Shown here: positions 1-8,114 of the stretch, in pieces
How positions within the stretch are numbered: position 1 is the first letter of the stretch
How the letters are laid out: every line of letters begins with the position of its first letter
NCBI RefSeq assembly: GCF_900114285.1
Contig: NZ_FOSN01000002.1
Coordinates: 310,001-374,000 of the forward strand
Direction: 5' to 3'
From: Methylocapsa palsarum
Lineage (GTDB): Bacteria; Pseudomonadota; Alphaproteobacteria; Rhizobiales; Beijerinckiaceae
Length of the DNA stretch: 64,000 bases
Notes under the pieces: generated by a model
Seen by the model: only the letters and a program-made list of their open reading frames with translations
What the model was told of the DNA's origin: nothing
Databases searched by the model: none
Position numbers and translations under genes: made by a program

Positions 1-454
1 TGTCTGAAAGATCGTTGTGTGGTGGAGACATCGTGACGTCCTCGGAAATCTCCTGTTGGAGCTTTGGCCCCTTCGCCAGCCGGCGCCCCAGTGCGACGAC
101 GAAGGCATCGTAGCGTTCGCTAGCCTTGGCGCGGGCGGCTTGAGCCGCCGGTTCGGGCAGCGACGGAGTGGTGGCGAGCCAGAATTTGATGAATACGGCG
201 AGCGTTTCCACGGCAATGCCGACGTCGCGCTCCATCCGCGTCATGCGGCGGTCAATCTGGTCGAGGCGTTTCGTGAGGACGGCTTCACGGCGCTCGGCCG
301 CGTCCGGCGACAGGAAGCTGGCGATGGCGGCCTCGGCGATAAGCGACTGAGGCTGGTCCCGGCGGGCGGCATAGTCCGCCAGCATCGTCATGACGTCGGG
401 ATCGAGATAGACGGAGATTTGCGCTTTCTTTTTGCGTGCCGTCACGGTCGTCAC
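1..454 (-). CDS. CopG-type ribbon-helix-helix protein of a conjugation locus (3' end cut by window)
   Basis: The minus strand is open from a GTG at 454 to the window edge (about 151 codons, no stop). The start overlaps the traG stop as GTGA, so the two were translationally coupled. The product begins with a basic stretch (TARKKKAQISVYLDPDVM) followed by a helix-turn-helix like segment ending near residue 50, which fits a ribbon-helix-helix fold. The rest is helical and charged (residues about 55-130). Proteins of this size and layout commonly sit directly after traG/virD4 in rhizobial plasmids and ICEs, where they are annotated as CopG-family regulators. DNA binding and a role in transfer regulation are inferred from family and position. 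Confidence 0.72.
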   Translation of the reverse strand, partial: MTTVTARKKKAQISVYLDPDVMTMLADYAARRDQPQSLIAEAAIASFLSPDAAERREAVLTKRLDQIDRRMTRMERDVGIAVETLAVFIKFWLATTPSLPEPAAQAARAKASERYDAFVVALGRRLAKGPKLQQEISEDVTMSPPHNDLSD

Positions 455-1482
455 AGCTCCATTCCGTCGCCGGGATCAAGCGAGACCTGCCGGGCGACGC
501 CCTGGATGATCCCGGTCATCCGGCTGTTGCGCGTGGCTGCATCCTCCATCTCGTCATCGCGCTCGGCGTCGATCTCGAACTCGTTCTCGATCGGCGCCAT
601 TTTTTCCGCAGTCTGCGTCCGGCTGAGTTCGGGTTGGTGGCGACGCTCGGAGTCGGTCGGATCATCGTCCTCAGTTGCGGGCGCCGGTGTCGACTCGCCG
701 GTCTGCGGCCGGGGCGGCAACGGCAAGGTGGTCCAGTCATCGGGGCGCCCCTGTTTCGGCTTCGCAAGTAATGGCGGCGGCAGGATGCGTTCCTTGAACC
801 GCGCGTCCTCATAGTAGCGCGCCTTCTTCGCCCGGATCGGCGGCGTGCCGGCAACCATGACAATCTCGTCGGTGGGCGGAAGCTGCATCACTTCGCCGGG
901 GGTCAACAGCTGCCGGGCCGTCTCCGAACGCGACACCATCAGATGGCCAAGCCACGGCGACAGCCGGTGCCCGGCATAGTTCTTCATCGCCTTCATTTCG
1001 GTCGCGGTGCCTAGAGCATCCGAGACGCGCTTGGCGGTGCGCTCGTCGTTGGTGGCGAAGCTCACCCGCACATGGCAGTTGTCGAGGATCGAATTGTTCG
1101 GCCCATATGCCTTCTCGATCTGGTTCAGAGACTGGGCGATCAGGAAACTCTTCAGCCCGTAGCCCGCCATGAAGGCGAGCGCGCTCTCAAAAAAGTCCAG
1201 ACGCCCCAAAGCGGGGAACTCGTCGAGCATCAACAGCAGCCGGTGGCGACCGGCCTTTGCCTGCAAGTCCTCCGTCAGGCGACGACCGATCTGGTTGAGG
1301 ATCAGGCGGATGAGCGGCTTGGTCCGGTTGATGTCGGAGGGCGGCACGACGAGGTAGAGCGTCGTCGGGTGCTTGGCGCCGACGATATCGGTGATCCGCC
1401 AGTCGCAGCGACGCGTGACTTCGGCGACCGGATGCGGGCCGGCTTCACCTAGATGCGCCGTCGTCATCATCGCGGCGAGCGT
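451..1482 (-). pseudogene. traG: TraG/VirD4 conjugal coupling protein, C-terminal part, internally deleted
   Basis: The family is a hexameric inner-membrane ATPase that hands the relaxosome to a type IV secretion channel. About 340 codons remain of a usual 640 or so. The Walker B region (LLLMLDEFPALGRLDFFESA) and the conserved tail are present, but the N-terminal membrane segments and Walker A are missing. Upstream of 1428 the reading matches the TLAAMMTTAHLGEAGPHPV part of the family and then jumps straight to AEVTRRCDW. The stretch that normally joins them (IASAAREL...GLYRDPV) is absent here and lies inverted at 1483-1587. Homology stops at about 1482. The gene cannot make a working coupling protein. 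Family order is recalled from rhizobial TraG proteins, not searched. Confidence 0.8.
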
Positions 1483-1698
1483 GTCATCGCCAGCGCGGCG
1501 CGCGAATTGCTAAATAAATCCGACAACGAGCGGTCGGGCGTGCTCTCCACCGCCATGTCGTTTCTGGGTCTGTATCGTGATCCCGTCAGCCACGCCCTGC
1601 TGGTCGGCGCCATCCTCCATGTCCTTTATGCCGGGGCGGACAAGACGCTCGCCGGCGTCGCCGCCTTTCTCTCCGATCCGAAGCGGCCGATCGAATCG
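1483..1698 (+). pseudogene. traG: Inverted and reordered internal pieces of the same traG
   Basis: On the plus strand, codons 1483-1587 read VIASAARELLNKSDNERSGV and on to YRDPV, which is the block missing from the minus-strand traG copy. Directly after it, from 1588, comes SHALLVGAILHVLYAGADKT and on to PKRPIES, a block that in intact TraG lies N-terminal to both other pieces. So two internal segments are joined in the wrong order and face the opposite strand to the rest of the gene. The frame stays open to 1824, but after about 1698 it no longer matches TraG. It is not expected to be functional. Confidence 0.75.
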
Positions 1699-1838
1699 CG
1701 ATTTTTGATCTACCGGGGCCTGACGAGGCTCTCGCCGCCGCGCGGGAATTCATGCAAGTGCACAAGGACCATATGCCCGGCTGGGAAGGCGCCTGTGAAA
1801 TCCGCGGAATTGCCGGCTCGATGACCAGGGGCGCCTGA
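1698..1838 (+). pseudogene. 3' remnant of a YciI/DGPF-domain protein
   Basis: In the frame ending at TGA 1836-1838 the sequence reads FDLPGPDEALAAAREFMQVH and on to GWEGACEIRGIAGSMTRGA. This is the C-terminal third of the small YciI-like (DGPF/YCII) proteins that typically precede ECF41/ECF42-type sigma genes. The N-terminal two thirds, with the DGPF signature, are gone: the reading fuses at about 1698 to the traG fragment, which is in another frame. The stop lies three bases before the sigma-factor start, so the two were probably co-translated. It is likely a broken partner gene left when the mobile segment arrived or rearranged. Confidence 0.6.
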
Positions 1839-1841
1839 CAT

Positions 1842-3140
1842 TTGGCGGCCAGCGGGACGGAGAGCGATATCCACCGCGCGATCCTTGCCACATGGCGGAT
1901 CGAGCAGCCCCGGCTGACCGCCAGCCTGAGTCGGATGCTGCGCGACGTGCCGTTGGCCGAGGAACTGACCCAGGATGCGCTCGTCGCGGCGTTGGAACGG
2001 TGGCCAAAGGCCGGCATTCCCGATCGTCCGGGCGCTTGGCTGATGGCCACCGCCAGACGCCGCGCGCAGGAGCATTTGCGCCGCACACCGATGCTGACCC
2101 GCAAACTTGCGATGATCGCGGTGTCGCTGGAGGCCGAGCAAAACGCGATGCCCGATTTCGACTCTGCCCTCGATGACGACATTGGTGATGAGATGTTGCG
2201 GCTGATCTTCACCGCCTGTCATCCGCTGCTGCCGCCCCCATCGCGCGCCGCATTAACGCTGCGCATGATCTGTGGACTCACCACCGGGGAGATCGCCCGC
2301 GCATTCCTGCTGCCGGAGGCGACGGTCGCGCAGCGCATCGTGCGCGCCAAGCGTCTGCTATCGGACTCGGGCATCGCCTATGAAACACCGCGCGGGGAGG
2401 AACGGGCTCAACGGCTGCCCGCCGTGCTGGAGGTCATCTACCTGATCTTCAACGAGGGCTATACCGCCGCGCGCGGTGACGACTGGCTGCGGCCGGAACT
2501 CTGCGACGAAGCGCGCCGTCTTGGTCGCGTCCTTGTCTCCCTGACGCCCGAAGAACCCGAAGTCCACGGCCTGGTCGCGCTGATGGAACTGAACGCATCG
2601 CGCAATGCAGCGCGCACCGGTCCCGAAGGCGACCCCATCCTTCTCATGGATCAGGATCGCCGTCGGTGGGACCTGTTGCAGATACGGCGCGGCCTGAACG
2701 CTCTCGCTCGCGCACAGGCGCTTGGCGGAGGGTCGGGTTTTTACGGCCTGCAGGCCGCCATCGCCGCCTGCCATGCACGTGCATCCGCCCCGGAGGATAC
2801 GGATTGGGCAGGCATTGCCGGTCTTTATGCGCATTTGTCAGCACTGACCCATTCGCCGGTCGTCGAACTCAACCGGGCGGTGGCTGTGGCGATGGTTGCC
2901 GGGCCGGCCGCCGCACTCGAAATAGTGGAACACCTCGCCGGGGCTCCTGAGTTGAAAACCTATCACTTGTTGCCAAGTGTGCGCGGCGACCTTCTGGAAC
3001 GGCTCGGTCGCGTGGAGGACGCCCGCCAAGCATTCGCCCTTGCCGCCGCCCTTGCCACGAATGAGCGCGAGCGGGCTCTGCTGGAGCGCCGGGCCAAGGG
3101 CAGCCGCGCTGATGCCTTTAACGAACGCCTGGGCGGATGA
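1842..3140 (+). CDS. ECF42-type RNA polymerase sigma factor with C-terminal TPR-like domain
   Basis: A 432-residue protein starting at TTG 1842. Sigma region 2 lies at about residues 20-80 (VPLAEELTQDALVAALERWP) and region 4 at about 125-175 (LTLRMICGLTTGEIARAFLL, then EATVAQRIVRAKRLL). A long C-terminal part follows (DUF6596-like, about 185-290, containing VIYLIFNEGYTA), with helical TPR-like repeats up to residue 425. Such long ECF sigma factors usually have no anti-sigma gene and are paired with a DGPF/YciI protein. Here the partner is only a remnant just upstream. The sigma gene itself looks intact. Target promoters cannot be seen. Whether it is still expressed is unclear because its leader gene is broken. 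Confidence 0.88.
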   Translation: MAASGTESDIHRAILATWRIEQPRLTASLSRMLRDVPLAEELTQDALVAALERWPKAGIPDRPGAWLMATARRRAQEHLRRTPMLTRKLAMIAVSLEAEQNAMPDFDSALDDDIGDEMLRLIFTACHPLLPPPSRAALTLRMICGLTTGEIARAFLLPEATVAQRIVRAKRLLSDSGIAYETPRGEERAQRLPAVLEVIYLIFNEGYTAARGDDWLRPELCDEARRLGRVLVSLTPEEPEVHGLVALMELNASRNAARTGPEGDPILLMDQDRRRWDLLQIRRGLNALARAQALGGGSGFYGLQAAIAACHARASAPEDTDWAGIAGLYAHLSALTHSPVVELNRAVAVAMVAGPAAALEIVEHLAGAPELKTYHLLPSVRGDLLERLGRVEDARQAFALAAALATNERERALLERRAKGSRADAFNERLGG

Positions 3141-3326
3141 TCTTACAAGCGCTGACGGCACTTTTGGCTTTGACCTGTTTGGGGCGTCAGGCTTGGAATG
3201 GCGTGCAAAGATCCGATAGTGGCCGATAGACGGCTTGCAAAGGCCAACAGAAATTCTTCAATAAAATCAGTATTGTAGTTTTCTGACGGGACCTGAGCCG
3301 GTAGTATTTGAACGGAAAAATACTTT

Positions 3327-3351
3327 TTGCAACAAATTCAAGTGGTTGCAA
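3327..3351. promoter_or_regulatory. Operator-like inverted repeat TTGCAAC-N11-GTTGCAA
   Basis: Two perfect 7-bp arms are separated by 11 bp in a gene-free region. The symmetry resembles a dimeric repressor site, but no dedicated regulator gene is adjacent and both flanking genes point towards it. It could equally be chance or a hairpin in a read-through transcript. Confidence 0.3.
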
Positions 3352-3434
3352 CGATCTCAAACAATCGAGTGGGAATAGTTTTTGCCCTGCCGGGCGTATC
3401 CAAAACTATGCTACGATACTGAATTCATTAAGCT

Positions 3435-3452
3435 GCTACAGCAATCTGTAGC
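3435..3452. repeat. Perfect small hairpin GCTACAG-CAAT-CTGTAGC
   Basis: Seven paired bases with a 4-base loop lie between the convergent ends of the sigma gene and the gene at 3565-4182. There is no T-run on either side, so it is a weak candidate for a bidirectional transcript end at most. Confidence 0.3.
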
Positions 3453-3564
3453 TATCGGCCAACATAGGTTTGTAGTTACCTTGGCGATTTGCGCTGTTTG
3501 ATCGACTATTATCACTCGAGCAAACGAGTAAGAGTCGTTTTTTCTGTGCGCCTCTATGCTCCCG

Positions 3565-4182
3565 CTATCCGAAAAAAGGAAATGACAGTCGCGGCGACGC
3601 CCGCGGTTTACGAAAAGCCAGGAAAAACCCCGCCCCGGCGGCCAGGGCAAGACCAGCGGCGGCGAAGAACAATACGCTGGACGCGGGGGCGACCCTGAAA
3701 GGAAAACGCGCGACAAACATCCGGCCATGCTCGTCCCGCGCCCTGACCACGCCGATGTAATCGCCCTTTTTGAAGTCATGCTGAAAGCTCAGCGAGCCGG
3801 CGGGATATTTCTTCGGGGGAACGTAGACCTCGGTGTATTGCTCCCAATCGTCTTCGTCGTCGCCCTGCGCGGCGTCGCGCAGGATTCGAAAGTCGATCAG
3901 CATGTCGCGCAGTTCATTGTAATGATCCGAGGCGAAGGCCATTCCTCCCGAATCCTGTTCGACATCGAGGACGATCAGCGTGCGGCCGGCGGATGGAAGG
4001 TCGCCGCAAAACGGTCCTTTCGCGTCGCTCTCCGGCTGATAGCCGCTGTAATTCAGCAAGTAGGGACCGATCCGAACCGAGCAGCGGTCGCGCACCGCCG
4101 TCACGCCCTCGCGGCCCGAGGCGAGCGACGCAAAAAGGCAGCCGATCACGAAGCAGACCGCCGACAAAGCAAAATGTTTCAT
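3565..4182 (-). CDS. Secreted, membrane-anchored protein of unknown function
   Basis: I do not recognise this 205-residue protein. It starts with a signal sequence (MKHFALSAVCFVIGCLFASL, cleavage likely after SLASG). A periplasmic domain follows with three Cys (in RCSVRIGPY and FCGDLPS), then a hydrophobic helix near the C-terminus (SVLFFAAAGLALAAGAGFFL) and a short basic tail. The reading frame extends to a TTG at 4200, but ATG 4182 is preferred because a purine-rich GGGAAAG lies just upstream and the signal peptide begins there. The domain opens with an acidic, beta-like section (LIVLDVEQDSG). The layout suggests a type I membrane protein facing the periplasm. Confidence 0.6.
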   Translation of the reverse strand: MKHFALSAVCFVIGCLFASLASGREGVTAVRDRCSVRIGPYLLNYSGYQPESDAKGPFCGDLPSAGRTLIVLDVEQDSGGMAFASDHYNELRDMLIDFRILRDAAQGDDEDDWEQYTEVYVPPKKYPAGSLSFQHDFKKGDYIGVVRARDEHGRMFVARFPFRVAPASSVLFFAAAGLALAAGAGFFLAFRKPRASPRLSFPFFG

Positions 4183-4460
4183 TGCCGCTTTCCCGATCAA
4201 AACGCCGCAGCCGCTGAAGAACCCTTAACTTCCGTGACGGCCGCAAGGGTTCGCAGCAAATCATTCGCCAGCGCAATCTGCGTCTCGTGTGCAGTTGCGA
4301 GCCGCCGAATGGCGGTCCAAGCTTCGGGCGGCTATAGAACGGATGACGCCACAATCTTGCGCCACATAACAGCAAGAGCCAAGAGCGATATCAGCGCCAA
4401 GAGCGATAACAGGGGCGGGTCCTCCGCCTCGCGCCCCTTCCGAATACCCGCGGCCTTCGC

Positions 4461-5297
4461 TTACTTCTCCTGTAGCCGCGCGATGAGCGCCATCGCGGCG
4501 GCGGGGGCGCGGACTTTCGCGCCTGAAATGACAAAGGCGTAGACCGGGCGCGAGACCTTCGGCATGTGAACGTCCGGCGCGGCGCGGGGCATGTCGTCGG
4601 GGACGGCGCCCGCCGCATAGGTTTTCAGCCGGTTGGCCCAGAGGTCGAGCGCCCCCGCGTCGTATCCGGTTTCGACAGCCTCCTTCGTTCGTTGCAGGCG
4701 GAGGTAGACAAAGTCCGCGGTGACGTCGCCTGTCATTTCGTGAGCGTCGCTATCGACGATCACGCGCGCCGCGCCGTGCGCGCGCAAGATCGCCGCCGCC
4801 TCGGCATGCGCAAAGCTCTGGTGACGCGCCTCGATGGCGTGTTGGAGCTTGCGATCCCCGAGCTTTTGGGGAAGTTCGCGCAGGAAGCCCTCGAGCGCAT
4901 CGGCGTCGAATTTCCGCGTCGGCGCAAGCTGCCAGAGGATCGGCCCGAGGCGGTCCCCGAGTTCATCGAGCCCCGAGCCGAGAAAGTGCTGGATGGCGGC
5001 CCCTGCGCGATCATTATCGCTGGTGTAGGTTGCGCCTCTCGGAGCCTTGACCGCGAAGACGAAGCCATCCGGCGCGCCGCTCGTCCACGCGGCGAATGTA
5101 GCGGGGCTCTGGGTGCGGTAGAAAGTGGCGTTGATCTCGATCGCGCTCAGCCGTGCGCAGGCATAGGCGAGTTCGTCTTTTTTCTTTAATCCGGGCGGAT
5201 AAAAAACGCCGCGCCATGGCGCGAAATCCCAACCTCCGATGCCGATGCGGATGGGCCCGGACACTGTCGCATGTTCGTTTGACGCGCGTTTGGCCAT
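4461..5297 (-). CDS. DUF72 (YecE-like) protein
   Basis: A 278-residue protein with the DUF72 TIM-barrel signature: IRIGIGGWDFAPWRGVFYPP near residue 16, AIEINATFYRTQSPATFAAW near 52, FVFAVKAPRGATY near 78, and the later RVIVDSDAHE and DFVYLRLQ strands. Length and order match YecE proteins. The biochemical role of the family is not settled; a barrel fold related to sugar-phosphate isomerases/endonuclease IV is known. It is a stand-alone gene, with 75 bp separating it from the reductase upstream of which it does not appear to share a transcript start. ATG 5297 gives the expected N-terminus. Confidence 0.85.
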   Translation of the reverse strand: MAKRASNEHATVSGPIRIGIGGWDFAPWRGVFYPPGLKKKDELAYACARLSAIEINATFYRTQSPATFAAWTSGAPDGFVFAVKAPRGATYTSDNDRAGAAIQHFLGSGLDELGDRLGPILWQLAPTRKFDADALEGFLRELPQKLGDRKLQHAIEARHQSFAHAEAAAILRAHGAARVIVDSDAHEMTGDVTADFVYLRLQRTKEAVETGYDAGALDLWANRLKTYAAGAVPDDMPRAAPDVHMPKVSRPVYAFVISGAKVRAPAAAMALIARLQEK

Positions 5298-5372
5298 GTC
5301 TCTAGTCGAATTTGGTCTGTAAACGTATTTCAGGGTCTTTAAACGAATTCAGGCTGTGCGGGTTGCCTTTCA

Positions 5373-6353
5373 TCAAACCAGGCCGGCGTCGCGGCGCGGC
5401 GCATAGGGCTCTTCGAGCGCGGTGATCTCCTCGGCCGACAGCTTCAGCGACAGCGCCGCGACCGCGTCGTCGAGATGCTGAGGCTTCGAGGCGCCGATGA
5501 TGGGCGAGGTCACGCCATTTTTCTGCAACAGCCAGGCGAGGGCCACCTGCGCGCGCGGAACCCTCCGGACTGCGGCGATCCCGGCGACAGCCGCGATGAT
5601 CTTCTGGTCGGCTTCCACGGCTAAATTATACAGCGTCTTTCCATAGGCGTCTGTCTCCTGCCGGTCGCTGGTGGCGTTCCAGTCACGCGTAAGCCGGCCG
5701 CGGGCGAGGGGGCTCCATGGCAAAACGGCGACGCCCTGATCAGCGCAGAGCGGGAGCATCTCGCGCTCCTCCTCCCGGTAGAGCAGGTTGAGGTGATTTT
5801 GCATGCTGACGAATTCGGTCCAGCCATGCAGCCGGGAGGTGAACAGAGCCTTGGCGAACTGCCACGCGAACATCGAGGAGGCGCCGATGTAGCGGGCCTT
5901 GCCCGCCTTTACCACATCGTGCAGGGCCTCGAGGGTTTCTTCGATCGGCGTTGCGTGATCCCAGCGGTGGATCTGGTAGAGGTCGACGTAATCGCAGCCA
6001 AGCCGGCGCAGGCTGCCGTCGATCTCGGCCATGATCGCCTTGCGCGACAGGCCTTCGCCATTCGGTCCTTTGCGCATCCGCATATAGACCTTTGTGGCGA
6101 TCACAATCTCGTCGCGTTTCGTAAAGTCCTTCAGTGCCCGGCCGACGATTTCCTCAGAGGTTCCGTCGGAATAGCTGTTCGCCGTGTCGAAAAAATTGAC
6201 GCCAAGCTCGACCGCCTTTTTGATGAGCGGCCGGCTCTTGTCCGCGTCGAGCGTCCACGGATGGGCGCCGCGCTCCGGGACGCCATAAGTCATGCACCCA
6301 AGCGTCACCCGGGAAACCTCTAGGCCGGTGCGTCCAAGCCTTGCATAATCCAT
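5373..6353 (-). CDS. Aldo/keto reductase
   Basis: NADPH-dependent reductase of the AKR superfamily, 326 residues from ATG 6353 (MDYARLGRTGLEVSRVTLGC). The (beta/alpha)8 signature is present: VNFFDTANSYSDGTSEEIVG carries the catalytic Asp and Tyr, VIATKVYM carries the Lys, and YVDLYQIHRWD carries the His. The C-terminal ITALEEPYAPR fits the cofactor-binding end. The frame stays open to 6599, but the extra 82 codons only translate a palindromic intergenic repeat (6427-6537), so that longer start is rejected. The substrate is unknown; YajO/YhdN-type general aldehyde reduction is likely. No operon partner. Confidence 0.88.
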   Translation of the reverse strand: MDYARLGRTGLEVSRVTLGCMTYGVPERGAHPWTLDADKSRPLIKKAVELGVNFFDTANSYSDGTSEEIVGRALKDFTKRDEIVIATKVYMRMRKGPNGEGLSRKAIMAEIDGSLRRLGCDYVDLYQIHRWDHATPIEETLEALHDVVKAGKARYIGASSMFAWQFAKALFTSRLHGWTEFVSMQNHLNLLYREEEREMLPLCADQGVAVLPWSPLARGRLTRDWNATSDRQETDAYGKTLYNLAVEADQKIIAAVAGIAAVRRVPRAQVALAWLLQKNGVTSPIIGASKPQHLDDAVAALSLKLSAEEITALEEPYAPRRDAGLV

Positions 6354-6426
6354 CTGCGTCCCGTGAGCGTTTGCGGCGATATTCAAGGCGACCTCGGCTC
6401 CCGGCGGGGCGAGGTCACGGACTCTT

Positions 6427-6537
6427 AGAGCGCTTTCCGATCGCATGAAGTCATGCGATCGATCAGAAATCGCTAAAGAATCAAGTTGAGCATAGTCTTG
6501 TCGATTGGATTGATTCAATCCGATCGGAATATGCTCT
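6427..6537. repeat. Palindromic mosaic element, copy 1 (module B then A)
   Basis: Outer ends AGAGC and GCTCT. The left half is the hairpin module B (GAGCGCTTTC ... GATCGCATGA/TCATGCGATC), the right half module A (GATTGGATTGATTCAATCC core, ends GAGCATA/TATGCTC). It lies upstream of the aldo/keto reductase start. The same sequence family occurs at 8623, 12697, 47911, 49413 and 57906. Confidence 0.85.
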
Positions 6538-6669
6538 AAGGGGAATTCCGAGGATGCGCCGGTAGCGTGTATTGCGAACCGACGAGCGGCGCGGACCAAT
6601 CGTCAGGCAAGCGGGCGATTTTTCGCCGGAGTTATGCTTGCTCCAAGACCCATGCGCTTTGAAGTTCTA

Positions 6670-6714
6670 GGACTGCCCAAGGTTGAACCGGCCAAGGTTG
6701 GACTGGCGAAGGAA
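6670..6714. repeat. Three imperfect copies of a 15-bp tandem unit
   Basis: Units at 6670-6684, 6685-6699 and 6700-6714 share the pattern GRMYBGSCMAAGGTT. They lie 26 bp beyond the 3' end of the porin-like gene (minus strand). The repeat is non-coding in the chosen annotation, although an alternative minus-strand frame reads through it. Confidence 0.6.
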
Positions 6715-6740
6715 AGCAACGCCCGCCCAAATTTACAAAA

Positions 6741-7148
6741 TCAGCGGGCTTCGATCGAACCTGTGACGTCGCCGTCCTGAGGCCGCAAATGTCCTCTTGA
6801 TCCCGATGACGGTCCGCCCGAAGACACATTTTGCGCGATCGAGTTAGGTTCTGCGCCGTCTTGAACCCGCATTGCCGCGGGCACGGTCCCGCCGGAGGCC
6901 CAGCCATTGTTCGGGGAACGCGAAGACTTCGATCCGAACTCCATCCGGACGTGTCCGCCGACCCAGATGCAGGCGTCGGAGCCTGGCGCCGCCACAAAGC
7001 CGGGGCCATAGACGGCGCATTGCGCATTTGCGCGGGATTGCGCCGATGATTTGCCATAGGGCAGGTCGTTGGCCCGCCCGGTTTGAGCAGCCGCGAAAAA
7101 AGCTGCGAAGCCACAACAGATAAAGAGACTTTGCGTGCGCAAACTCAT
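6741..7148 (-). CDS. Short secreted protein with the porin N-terminal signature
   Basis: A 135-residue protein with a clear signal peptide (SLFICCGFAAFFAAAQTGRA, mature end near AND). It then carries the motif CAVYGPGFVAAPGSDACIWV followed by GGHVRMEFG. This motif with its two Cys opens the alphaproteobacterial porin family (PF02530-type), but the 16-strand barrel that should follow is absent: the rest is a Ser/Gly/Pro-rich tail. Short proteins of this type are common in Rhizobiales genomes and may be stand-alone periplasmic or outer-membrane proteins rather than broken porins. Two other minus-strand frames overlap it but lack a signal sequence. Function unknown. Confidence 0.6.
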   Translation of the reverse strand: MSLRTQSLFICCGFAAFFAAAQTGRANDLPYGKSSAQSRANAQCAVYGPGFVAAPGSDACIWVGGHVRMEFGSKSSRSPNNGWASGGTVPAAMRVQDGAEPNSIAQNVSSGGPSSGSRGHLRPQDGDVTGSIEAR

Positions 7149-7220
7149 GGGGCCTCAATTGATTCGCTCTAGTTTCGGCCTGACTGAACTGAGCCTACAA
7201 TGGGGCGATTTAATGATGCC

Positions 7221-7988
7221 TTAAGTTCGGCGCCGCCAATCGCCCAGCGCGGCCTGTGCCAGCGCGAGGGCCGCGACGGCGGCGGTGTCGGCGCGCAGGA
7301 TGCGCGGCCCAAGGGACAGCCTCAGAACGTGCGGCGTCGCGAGGAGCGCTGCGCGCTCCTGCGGATCGAAGCCGCCCTCGGGCCCGATCAGCACGGCGAG
7401 AGGACGCCCGGCCTCGGCGGATGCGACATCGCGCATCGCTTCGAGGGGATCTCGCACGGGCGCGTTTTCGTCGCAGAAGATGAGGAGGCGGCTCGCGTCC
7501 CAAGCGCTCAGCAGCGCCTCGAGGCGCGCGGAAGTCGCGATCTCGGGAATCGTCAAAATGCCGCATTGTTCGGCGGCTTCGATCGCGTTGGCACGCATTC
7601 TGTCGAGATTGACGCGCTCCGCCTGAGCGCGGCGGGTGAAGACCGGGCGCAACACGCCCGCGCCCATTTCAACGGCCTTCTGCACCATATAATCGAGCCG
7701 GGCGTGTTTCAGCGGCGCGAACAGATAATGTAGATCGCATCCCGGTTCCTGAACCCGGACAAGGTCTTGAATTATAAGGGAGACAATCTTCCGTCCGGAC
7801 AAGGAAAGACGCGCCCGCCATTCCCCGTCGCGCCCGTTGAAGGTCAGGAGTCCGGCGCCGTCCGGCAGGCGCAGCACGTTCCGCAGATAATTCGACTGGC
7901 TTGCGTCGAGATCGACGCGAGCGTCCTGATGAAGCGACGAATCGACGAAGAGCCGATGGGAGGTGAAGTCATAACGGGGCGCCGACAA
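7221..7988 (-). CDS. rsmE: 16S rRNA (uracil1498-N3)-methyltransferase RsmE
   Basis: A SPOUT-class enzyme that methylates N3 of U1498 in 16S rRNA using S-adenosylmethionine. The 255 residues have an N-terminal PUA-like part (HRLFVDSSL, NYLRNVLRLPDGAGLLTFNG) and the knotted SAM domain. The latter shows QKAVEMGAGVLRPVFTRRAQ, AAEQCGILTIPEI, LIGPEGGFDPQERAAL and the terminal LSLGPRILRADTAAVAALAL, the hallmark of the family. Length is normal. It is on the opposite strand to ubiA, which is often nearby in Rhizobiales, with a secreted unknown between them. Confidence 0.95.
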   Translation of the reverse strand: MSAPRYDFTSHRLFVDSSLHQDARVDLDASQSNYLRNVLRLPDGAGLLTFNGRDGEWRARLSLSGRKIVSLIIQDLVRVQEPGCDLHYLFAPLKHARLDYMVQKAVEMGAGVLRPVFTRRAQAERVNLDRMRANAIEAAEQCGILTIPEIATSARLEALLSAWDASRLLIFCDENAPVRDPLEAMRDVASAEAGRPLAVLIGPEGGFDPQERAALLATPHVLRLSLGPRILRADTAAVAALALAQAALGDWRRRT

Positions 7989-8114
7989 ATTTATTAACCT
8001 AAAGATACGAAAAAGCCATTCTTGCAGGGCAGGGATACCACAATCTTGACGCGTCCGCGGAACTGCGCGGGCGGCTTGCCTGTCTCGGCGCCTCTTTGCT
8101 AAGGGATTTGGAAA

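Larger units (their letters stand above)
3141..3564. other. Gene-free AT-richer stretch
   Basis: No reading frame here resembles a protein on either strand, and the base composition is visibly more AT-rich than the neighbouring genes. It contains two inverted repeats, listed separately. It probably marks the junction between the accessory left end and the chromosomal backbone, but no integrase gene, tRNA fragment or flanking direct repeat was found. Confidence 0.5.

Noticed and set aside
1-3564. Complete integrative element with attachment sites
   Set aside because: No integrase, no flanking direct repeat and no tRNA target were found; the left border is outside the window.
6354-6599. 82-codon N-terminal extension of the aldo/keto reductase
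   Set aside because: It translates the palindromic repeat at 6427-6537 and lies before the conserved start of the enzyme.
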